A stretch of 64,000 bases of DNA, from assembly GCA_039989475.1 (NCBI GenBank), contig JBDXHU010000013.1:186001-250000 (forward strand), given 5' to 3'. This DNA is from JBDXHU01 sp039989475 (GTDB lineage Bacteria > Pseudomonadota > Gammaproteobacteria > Pseudomonadales > Halieaceae). Position numbers and translations under genes: made by a program. Positions 33,129 through 40,126 of this stretch are shown here, one piece after another (position 1 is the stretch's first letter; each line of letters opens with the position of its first letter). The notes below the pieces were generated by a model. It did no database searches and was not told the DNA's origin. It saw only the letters and a program-made list of their open reading frames with translations.

Positions 33129-33881
33129 ATGGCAACAGACAAGACAATCGCCCTGGTAACCGGGGCCTCTGCCGGTATTGGCAGCGAGTTCTGCCGGCAG
33201 CTGGCGCCGCGCTGCGACGTGCTTATTGCCTGTGGCCGTCGCCTGGATCGCCTCGAGGCCCTCGCTGAAAGCCTGGCTGACACCACGGAATTGATCCCCC
33301 TGGTCGCCGATCTCGCTAGTCTGGAAGGCCTGACCCGGGTAATCGAGGCATTGCGCCAGAAAGGCCCGGTTGATTACCTGGTGAACAATGCTGGCTTCAG
33401 TACCCTGGGACCGTTTGCAGAATTGGATCTGGACGCCCAGCGCGAGATGGTCAGTGTGCACATTGATGCCAGCATGGCCCTGTGTAGGGCGGCGATTCCG
33501 TTCATGCAAGAACGCGGTGGCGGCAATATTATTAACGTATCCTCGCTGGTGGCCTTCAGCCCCTTTCCATCAGTCGCGGTCTATGGCGCGACCAAGGCCT
33601 TTCTCAACCACTTCTCCGAGGCCTTGCAGCTGGAGCTTGCCGACAGCGCTATCAGGGTGCAGAGCCTGTGCCCGGGTTATACCCGCAGTGACTTTCACGG
33701 GCGCGATGCCATGACCGGTTTTGATCCCGGCAAGGTGCCGGATAGCATGTGGATGGAGGCTGCGGATGTGGTGGCCATCAGCCTGGCGGCACTTGAGGGT
33801 GGTCCTGTCGTCGTGGTGGCCGGTGAGTCCAATACCGGCATAGCGCGTCACGGCCTCAATGGGCAGCTGGACCGTCTCTAG
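33129..33881 (+). CDS. Short-chain dehydrogenase/reductase
   Basis: 250 residues. The start at 33129 is preferred because AGGA (33119-33122) lies 6 bases before it but directly abuts the alternative ATG at 33123. Motifs: TGASAGIGSEFCRQLA, NNAGFSTLG, INVSSLVAF and YGATKAF (catalytic Tyr/Lys). It is close in sequence and length to the SDR gene on the other side of the TraB-like gene. The stop shares CTAG with the dapE stop on the opposite strand. Substrate unknown. Confidence 0.9.
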   Translation: MATDKTIALVTGASAGIGSEFCRQLAPRCDVLIACGRRLDRLEALAESLADTTELIPLVADLASLEGLTRVIEALRQKGPVDYLVNNAGFSTLGPFAELDLDAQREMVSVHIDASMALCRAAIPFMQERGGGNIINVSSLVAFSPFPSVAVYGATKAFLNHFSEALQLELADSAIRVQSLCPGYTRSDFHGRDAMTGFDPGKVPDSMWMEAADVVAISLAALEGGPVVVVAGESNTGIARHGLNGQLDRL

Positions 33882-35014
33882 GCGCCGTCCAGCAATAGCT
33901 TCTCGGTGATACGCTGGTAAACCCGGGTCAAGTCTTCGACCGCCGCGCAACTTACTTCTTCATTGAGCTTGTGGATGCTGGCATTCACCGGCCCCAGCTC
34001 CAACACTTCGGCGCCGCTGGGTGCGATGAAGCGGGCGTCCGAGGTGCCACCTGAAGTCGACAGTTTCGAATCCCGGCCCAGGCATTCCTGGATACTACCG
34101 AGCGCGGCTTCGACCAGGGCGCCGGCCCCGGTCACGAAAGGTTCCCCGCTAAGGTTCCAGTCCAGACTGTAGTCCAGCTCATGTTTGTCCAGTATCGCCT
34201 CGGTGCGCTCACGCAGTTGGCCGGCACTGAGTTCGGTGCTGAAGCGGAAGTTGAACATGACCTGGAGCTCACCGGGAATCACGTTGCTGGCGCCAGTACC
34301 GCCATTGATGTTGGATATTTGTAGTGAGGTAGGCTGGAAGAACTCGTTGCCGGAATCCCAGTGCTGTTCGGTCAGCTCGGCCAGCGCCGGTAGCGCCAGG
34401 TGGATTGGGTTGCTGGCCAGCTGTGGGTAGGCGATATGGCCCTGTATGCCGCGCACGGTCAGGTAGCCTCCGAGGCTGCCGCGACGGCCATTCTTGATAG
34501 TGTCACCCAGCACATTCTCGCTGGACGGTTCGCCCACCAGGCACCAATCAATGGCTTTGCCCTGTTGCTCCAGCCACTGCATGACCTTGACCGTGCCGTC
34601 CACAGCGGGGCCTTCCTCGTCGCTGGTCAGCAAGAAGCCGATGCGGCCGCCGTGCTCCGGGTGGGCGCTGACGAAGCGCTCACAGGCCACCACCATGGCG
34701 GCCAGGCTCGCTTTCATATCGGCAGCGCCGCGGCCAACCAGGACGTCGTCGGTGATGGTGGGCTGAAACGGTGGACTCTGCCAGTCCTGTTCCGGGCCGG
34801 TAGGTACCACGTCGGTGTGGCCGGCGAATACGAACAGCGGGCCTTCACCGCCGCGTTCGGCCCAGAGATTGTCAACCTCGCCGCAGCGCAGATGCTCGCA
34901 ATGGAAGCCGATGGCCTGTAAGCGTTGCGCCAGCAGTTCCTGGCAGCCGGCATCTGCCGGCGTTACCGACGGGCGGCTGATCAGTTCACAGCAGAGTTCT
35001 ACTGCTTCATTCAT
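33878..35014 (-). CDS. dapE: Succinyl-diaminopimelate desuccinylase
   Basis: 378 residues. M20 metallopeptidase that releases succinate from N-succinyl-LL-diaminopimelate. Metal-site motifs: FAGHTDVVPTGPEQ, GRGAADMKASLAAMV, TSDEEGPAVDG and, near the end, STSGGTSDARFI. It is downstream of dapD (24-base gap), as in Pseudomonas, so the last steps of the succinylase branch are co-transcribed. Confidence 0.97.
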   Translation of the reverse strand: MNEAVELCCELISRPSVTPADAGCQELLAQRLQAIGFHCEHLRCGEVDNLWAERGGEGPLFVFAGHTDVVPTGPEQDWQSPPFQPTITDDVLVGRGAADMKASLAAMVVACERFVSAHPEHGGRIGFLLTSDEEGPAVDGTVKVMQWLEQQGKAIDWCLVGEPSSENVLGDTIKNGRRGSLGGYLTVRGIQGHIAYPQLASNPIHLALPALAELTEQHWDSGNEFFQPTSLQISNINGGTGASNVIPGELQVMFNFRFSTELSAGQLRERTEAILDKHELDYSLDWNLSGEPFVTGAGALVEAALGSIQECLGRDSKLSTSGGTSDARFIAPSGAEVLELGPVNASIHKLNEEVSCAAVEDLTRVYQRITEKLLLDGA

Positions 35015-35038
35015 AACAAGCTGCTCATGGCTTCGGCT

Positions 35039-36070
35039 TCAATTGTGGGCGTGTAATTCTTCGTTCAACTCAACGGCGGAGCGGTTGGCCAGGCACTCGA
35101 CACGACCACTGACTGAGTTGCGACGAAACAGCAGGTCGGCCTTGCCAGCCAATTCGCGGGCCTTGATCTCGCTGACCGTCTCGCCGGACTCATCCAGCAA
35201 GGTCACCTTGGTGCCGGCTGTAATATACAAACCAGCTTCCACCGTGCAGCGATCGCCCAGGGGGATGCCGATGCCGGCATTGGCGCCCAGCAGGCAGTCC
35301 TTGCCCAGTGAGTTAACGATGTCACCGCCGCCGGAGAGGGTGCCCATGGTGGAGGCGCCGCCGCCGATGTCAGAACCAGCACCAACCACGACGCCGGCGG
35401 CGATACGACCTTCAATCATGCCCGGACCGATGGTGCCCGCATTAAAGTTGACGAAACCCTCGTGCATGATGGTGGTGCCTTCACCGAGATAGGCGCCGAG
35501 CCTGACCCGGGCGGTGTGGGCGATGCGCACACCGGCTGGCACCACGTAGTTGGTCATCTTGGGGAACTTGTCCACGCAGCTGACTTCGAGCTCGCGTCCT
35601 TCCAGTCGCGCCTGTAGCTGCCGCGCCGGAAGTTCCGCCAGATCAATAGCGCCTTCGCTGGTCCAGGCCACATTGGGCAGTACGGCGAAGGCGCCGTTCA
35701 AATCGGTCTCGTGGGGCATGACCAGCCGGTGTGAAATCAGCTGCAGTTTCAGATAGGCCTCCGGCACGTCTGCGGGGGGCTGGTTTTCCTCCAGCAGTAC
35801 CAGTACCAGGGGGCGGCTGCTTTTCTGCATGGTCTCGCAGCTGGCCCATGCTTCGGCGAGGCCAAATTTACCCAGGGTGGTACCGATCGCCTTTAGCGCA
35901 TCGGTCGAGACGGCGTGACTGCCGTGGTGTGCATACCCCAGCTCGGCCAGCGCGCCAGCAAGACCGGCGCTGGGTTCCAGCAGAGGCGTCGGGAAATAGA
36001 CTTCCAGCCACTGGCCGGATGCATTCTGGGTGCCGACGCCGATGCCCAGGGCGTAGATTGAATTGCTCAT
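35039..36070 (-). CDS. dapD: 2,3,4,5-tetrahydropyridine-2,6-dicarboxylate N-succinyltransferase
   Basis: 343 residues, the long Pseudomonas/actinobacterial type rather than the 274-residue enterobacterial form. The C-terminal half is a left-handed beta helix with hexapeptide turns: AHTARVRLGAYLGEGTTIMH, NFNAGTIGPGMIEGRIAAGV and LGANAGIGIPLGDRCTVEAG. It succinylates tetrahydrodipicolinate from succinyl-CoA. A small Spx/ArsC-like gene precedes it, an order also seen in Pseudomonas. Confidence 0.96.
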   Translation of the reverse strand: MSNSIYALGIGVGTQNASGQWLEVYFPTPLLEPSAGLAGALAELGYAHHGSHAVSTDALKAIGTTLGKFGLAEAWASCETMQKSSRPLVLVLLEENQPPADVPEAYLKLQLISHRLVMPHETDLNGAFAVLPNVAWTSEGAIDLAELPARQLQARLEGRELEVSCVDKFPKMTNYVVPAGVRIAHTARVRLGAYLGEGTTIMHEGFVNFNAGTIGPGMIEGRIAAGVVVGAGSDIGGGASTMGTLSGGGDIVNSLGKDCLLGANAGIGIPLGDRCTVEAGLYITAGTKVTLLDESGETVSEIKARELAGKADLLFRRNSVSGRVECLANRSAVELNEELHAHN

Positions 36071-36109
36071 GATAGTAACCTGATGCCGGGGGCAACCTCG
36101 CAGTTGCGA

Positions 36110-36466
36110 CTAAAGCGTGTGTTGATGAAATATTTCCTGGTAACTCTGTGCTGAAAAGCCCACATGCCGCTCCTTGCCAGTATCCAGTAGCGGTCGTTTG
36201 ATGAGGGTGGGCTGGGCCAGAACGGCAGCTTTGGCACTCTCCCTGTCCATGGCCTCACGCAGTGTCGGGTCCAATTGCTTCCAGCTGGTGCTGCGGCGGT
36301 TGACCAGCGTCTCCCAGCCCAGTTCGTCCAGCCAGCTATCCAGTGCCCCGGCATCCAGTCCCTGTTCGCGAAAATCGTGGAATTGGTATTCCACCTCGTG
36401 TTGTTCCAGCCAGCGACGCGCCTTCTTTACGCTGTCGCAGTTTTTGATGCCGTACAGGGTAATCAA
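36110..36466 (-). CDS. ArsC/Spx-family thioredoxin-fold protein (YffB-like)
   Basis: 118 residues from a TTG at 36466, chosen because GGAGG (36472-36476) lies 5 bases upstream and the product then starts LITLYGIKNCDSVKKARRWL, the family N-terminus. A longer frame from 36550 would overlap the divergent ggt start. The CxxS-type active site is here Cys-Asp-Ser-Val. The family blocks YQFHDFREQG and VNRRSTSWKQLD are present. YffB-like proteins are glutathione-dependent oxidoreductases of poorly known function. It is cotranscribed with dapD. Confidence 0.88.
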   Translation of the reverse strand: MITLYGIKNCDSVKKARRWLEQHEVEYQFHDFREQGLDAGALDSWLDELGWETLVNRRSTSWKQLDPTLREAMDRESAKAAVLAQPTLIKRPLLDTGKERHVGFSAQSYQEIFHQHTL

Positions 36467-36537
36467 GTCGGCCTCCAGGCCCAGCGAATAGGGGCAGCAG
36501 CATAGCAAATCTGCTAATTCTGTGCATACTAGAGCCC

Positions 36538-38235
36538 ATGAAAAATTCAAAGCTTACACAAGTATTCCTGTGCCTGTTGCTGGTCTTTTCTACAGTGTCG
36601 GCAGTGGCTCAGGCGCCCGGGCGCAGCGCCGCGGTGGCGATGCCGGATGAGTTTGGCGCTGCAGCCAGCCTGGAGATTCTCGCCGCTGGTGGCAATGCGA
36701 TTGACGCGGCCGTCGCGGCGGTGTTCGCCCTGGCGGTGACATTTCCCGAGGCGGGCAATATCGGCGGTGGTGGCTTCCTCGTTGCCTATATGCAGGGTGA
36801 ATCGGTGTTCCTGGATTTTCGGGAAAAAGCGCCCCTGGCAGGGCACCGCGATATGTACCTGGATGAGGCCGGAGACTTTGAGCAGCGGCTCTCGCTGGTA
36901 GGCGGGCTGGCAGTCGGCGTGCCGGGCACGGTGCGCGGCATGCAGGTGGCCCATGAGCGCTTTGGCTCACTGCCCTGGGCGCAATTGCTGCAACCCGCAA
37001 TCAGGCTGGCGCGGGATGGCTTCCTGGTGCACAAGAAACTGGCGAAGCTGCGTGATGGCGCGCTGGGAAAATTTGCCAGTGATACCAACTTCGAGCGCTA
37101 CTTTGCCGCCATGAATAACGGTAGCGTATTCCGCCAGCCGGAGTTGGCGGCGACCCTGGAGCGTATTGCTGCCGATGCCGATGACTTCTACAGCGGGAAG
37201 ATCGCCAGCCAGATTGTCGCGCAAATGAAGCGCAGCGGTGGAATCATTACTGCGCGTGACCTGGCGGAATATACGGCGGTCTGGCGAGCTCCGCTGCGGG
37301 GACCCTGGCGCGGTCATACTCTGGTGTCAACGCCGCCGCCAAGCTCCGGGGGCATAGCGCTGACGCAATTGTTGACGATGCACGATGCGGCCACCGCCCA
37401 ATTTCGTGGCGTGGCGCACAATTCGCCACAGTACCTGCACCTGCTGGCAGAGATCGAAAAGCGGGTGTTTGCTGATCGCGGCGACTACCTGGGCGACCCG
37501 GATTTTGGGGATGTGCCGGTAGCGCAGTTGACTGATCCTGAGTACTTGCGGCGCCGGGCTACAGAGATCAACCCGGAAGGTATCAGTGCCGATGCCTCGG
37601 TGCGGCCCGGACTTGAAGAAAGCCCGGATACCACGCATTTCTCGCTAATGGACGGTGACGGTAATGCGGTCTCCCTCACCTACACACAAAACTGGGAGTT
37701 TGGCAGTGGCGTGGTGGTTGAGGGTGCTGGATTCCTGCTCAATAACCAGATGGATGACTTCAGTGCCAAGATCGGTGTGCCCAATGCCTTTGGGGTTATT
37801 GGCAAGGACATGAACTCGATTCAGCCAGGCAAGCGCATGTTGTCATCAATGTCCCCGACCATAATCCTGCGCAATGGACAGCCGGTTATGGTGGTGGGTA
37901 CGCCGGGGGGCAGCACCATATTCACCTCGGTGTTCCAGGTCATCCTCAATAGCTTCGATTTCGACATGGACGCCGGCGAGGCCGTGGCGGCAACACGCTT
38001 CCATCACCAGCTGCCGGCAGGCAGGGTTATTCGCTATGACGCCAGCAGGCAATTGGAGCCTGCCACGGTGAAGGTGCTGGAGCGCATGGGCTATACGCTT
38101 GAGCCTAACTGGTGGGGCAATATTGGCGATGTACAACTGATTGTAGTGGGCCAGGACGGCAGCCTGGAAGCTGCCTCCGATCCCCGTGGTCGGGGTCGGG
38201 CGGAGGTAATGGCCCTGCCTGCCAGGGCCCCCTGA
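36538..38235 (+). CDS. ggt: Gamma-glutamyltransferase
   Basis: 565 residues with a signal peptide (MKNSKLTQVFLCLLLVFSTV, cleavage near AVAQA), so periplasmic. GGT hydrolyses or transfers the gamma-glutamyl group of glutathione after autocleavage. The processing site lies before the nucleophile Thr365 in DTTHFSLMDGDGNAVSLTYT. The gamma-glutamyl binding segments FREKAP and LSSMSPTIIL and the glycine-rich VVGTPGGSTIFTS are intact. It is divergent from the Spx-like gene, with 71 bases for both promoters. It sits between dapD and dapC, where Pseudomonas has other genes. Confidence 0.95.
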   Translation: MKNSKLTQVFLCLLLVFSTVSAVAQAPGRSAAVAMPDEFGAAASLEILAAGGNAIDAAVAAVFALAVTFPEAGNIGGGGFLVAYMQGESVFLDFREKAPLAGHRDMYLDEAGDFEQRLSLVGGLAVGVPGTVRGMQVAHERFGSLPWAQLLQPAIRLARDGFLVHKKLAKLRDGALGKFASDTNFERYFAAMNNGSVFRQPELAATLERIAADADDFYSGKIASQIVAQMKRSGGIITARDLAEYTAVWRAPLRGPWRGHTLVSTPPPSSGGIALTQLLTMHDAATAQFRGVAHNSPQYLHLLAEIEKRVFADRGDYLGDPDFGDVPVAQLTDPEYLRRRATEINPEGISADASVRPGLEESPDTTHFSLMDGDGNAVSLTYTQNWEFGSGVVVEGAGFLLNNQMDDFSAKIGVPNAFGVIGKDMNSIQPGKRMLSSMSPTIILRNGQPVMVVGTPGGSTIFTSVFQVILNSFDFDMDAGEAVAATRFHHQLPAGRVIRYDASRQLEPATVKVLERMGYTLEPNWWGNIGDVQLIVVGQDGSLEAASDPRGRGRAEVMALPARAP

Positions 38236-38236
38236 T

Positions 38237-38890
38237 TCAGGCTTTGCGGGTCTTCCTGGGATGCTTGCGGTCGGGGTAGCAACTGCGGCAGATATCACAC
38301 ACCCTGCCATCGCAGCCCCGCGCAGAACAGAATTCCCTGCCGTAGTAAATGATCTGCAGATGCAGGTCATTCCAGCTTTCCCTCGGAAACAGGCGCTTTA
38401 AGTCCTTTTCAGTTTGCGTCACGTTCTTGCCGCTGCTGAGTCCCCAGCGTTGCGCCAGGCGGTGTATATGTGTGTCGACCGGGAAGGCGGGCACACCGAA
38501 AGCTTGCGCCATAACCACGCTGGCTGTCTTGTGACCAACCCCGGGCAATTGCTCCAGTGCATCCATGTCAGCTGGAACTTCTCCCTGGTATTCATCGACC
38601 AGGATTTGGCTAAGGGTTTTGATGGCTTTGGATTTTTGTGGTGACAGGCCGCAGGGCCGGATGATCTCGCGGATACGATCTACCGATTGCGGCGCCATGT
38701 CGGCCGCGTTGTCCGCCAGTTGAAAGAGGGCCGGGGTGACCTGGTTGACGCGCTCATCTGTGCACTGCGCGCTGAGCAACACCGCTACCAGCAGGGTGTA
38801 GGGATCATTGTGATGCAGGGGGATGGGTGGCTGCGGATACAGCTGTTGCAGGCGATTTTGAATAAACGCTACCCGTTCCGGCTTCAGCAT
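38237..38890 (-). CDS. nth: Endonuclease III with unusual cysteine spacing
   Basis: 217 residues from the ATG at 38890; longer frames run into dapC. DNA glycosylase/AP lyase for oxidised pyrimidines. The helix-hairpin-helix LPGVGHKTASVV carries the catalytic Lys121, and Asp139 is in FPVDTHIHRLA. The Fe-S loop has Cys188, Cys193, Cys198, Cys201 and Cys204. The canonical C-x6-C-x2-C-x5-C would need Cys at 188, 195, 198 and 204; residue 195 is Gly, with extra Cys at 193 and 201. It lies 16 bases after dapC. Confidence 0.94.
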   Translation of the reverse strand: MLKPERVAFIQNRLQQLYPQPPIPLHHNDPYTLLVAVLLSAQCTDERVNQVTPALFQLADNAADMAPQSVDRIREIIRPCGLSPQKSKAIKTLSQILVDEYQGEVPADMDALEQLPGVGHKTASVVMAQAFGVPAFPVDTHIHRLAQRWGLSSGKNVTQTEKDLKRLFPRESWNDLHLQIIYYGREFCSARGCDGRVCDICRSCYPDRKHPRKTRKA

Positions 38891-38906
38891 GGTGAATACT
38901 CCGTGA

Positions 38907-40097
38907 TCACAGCTGCTGGCAATATTCGCGCAGGCATTCGGCGCCGCGTTGGCAATCTGCCAGTGGCGGTACCAGGGCCATGCGTATATGTCCGCGACCC
39001 GGATTGCCGGCGCCGGCGTCGCGACCCAGGTACTGACCTGGCAGTACAGTAATGTGATAACGCTCATAGAGGCCACGGGCCAGCTCGGTATCGACTATGG
39101 GGGTCTGTGGCCACAGGTAGAAACCGGCTGATGGCTGCGAAAATTGCAGCGTGTCCTGCAAGATCTCCGTCACCAGCTCGAACTTGTCCCGATAGAGCTG
39201 GCGGTTGGCCCGAACATGGGTCTCGTCAGACCAGGCTGCCAGGCTGGCCCATTGGTGATGCAGGGGCAGGGCGCAGCCCTGGTAAGTTCGATACTGCAGA
39301 AACGCTCGCTGGATGTCGGCATCGCCGGCGACAAAGCCCGAGCGCAGCCCCGGCAGGTTGGAACGCTTGGACAGGCTGTGGAATACCAGGCAGTTGTGGT
39401 AATCGTCCTGGCCCGCCACGATGCAGGCCTCAAGCAAGCCGGGTGGGGCTTGCGACTCGTCGGCGTAGATTTCGGAGTAGCACTCGTCGCTGGCGATTAC
39501 AAAATCATGTTGCTGGGCCAGTTCGACCAGGCGGCTGAGTTGGCCCAGTGACATCACAGCGCCGGAAGGATTGCCCGGATTACAGATATAAAGTAGTTGG
39601 CAGCGCTGCCATTGCTCTTCACTCACGCTCTCAAAGTCGGGAATAAAGCCGTTTTCGGCGCGGCAATCCAGGAACCCGATGTTCGCGCCTGCCAGCAGCG
39701 CGGCGCCCTCGTAGATCTGGTAGAAGGGGTTGGGACATAGCACCAGCGGGTCCCGGCTGCGGTCGACAACAGCCTGGGCAATGGCGAACAGGGCCTCGCG
39801 GGTGCCGGCAACCGGCAGGACCTGGCCGTCTGGGTCGACTGCGGGCAATGAAAAACGCAGCTGCAGCCAGTCGGCAATAGCCCGGCGTAACTCAGGAATC
39901 CCGCGGGTGGCCGGATAGCGGGCCAACTGGGGTAGTTTTTCCTGTAGTGCTTGCAGCACAAAGTCGGGTGCCGGGTGTTGCGGCTCACCGATACCGAAAT
40001 TGAGGGCTGGCAGTTGAGGCCTGGGTGCCAGGTCCTCAAACAGCAGGCGTAGCTTCTCAAAGGGGTAGGCTTGTAGCAGTTCCAGATCCGGGTTCAT
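38907..40097 (-). CDS. dapC: N-succinyldiaminopimelate aminotransferase
   Basis: 396 residues. Fold-type I aminotransferase of the succinylase branch of lysine biosynthesis. The PLP-binding Lys is in HSLSKRSNLPGLRSGF. Other motifs: FGIGEPQHPAP, VAGTREALFAIAQ, YICNPGNPSGAV and SDECYSEIY. The position next to glnD-map, as in Pseudomonas, supports DapC over a generic aspartate aminotransferase. With dapA, dapD and dapE, most of the succinylase-specific steps lie in this window. Confidence 0.94.
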   Translation of the reverse strand: MNPDLELLQAYPFEKLRLLFEDLAPRPQLPALNFGIGEPQHPAPDFVLQALQEKLPQLARYPATRGIPELRRAIADWLQLRFSLPAVDPDGQVLPVAGTREALFAIAQAVVDRSRDPLVLCPNPFYQIYEGAALLAGANIGFLDCRAENGFIPDFESVSEEQWQRCQLLYICNPGNPSGAVMSLGQLSRLVELAQQHDFVIASDECYSEIYADESQAPPGLLEACIVAGQDDYHNCLVFHSLSKRSNLPGLRSGFVAGDADIQRAFLQYRTYQGCALPLHHQWASLAAWSDETHVRANRQLYRDKFELVTEILQDTLQFSQPSAGFYLWPQTPIVDTELARGLYERYHITVLPGQYLGRDAGAGNPGRGHIRMALVPPLADCQRGAECLREYCQQL

Positions 40098-40126
40098 GGT
40101 CGATGGTGCCCTGTTTGATCTCAGCC

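Noticed and set aside
36467..36550. Longer version of the Spx-like protein starting at 36550
   Set aside because: Would overlap the ggt start and add a Cys-rich leader without counterpart; the TTG at 36466 has a strong GGAGG at the right distance.
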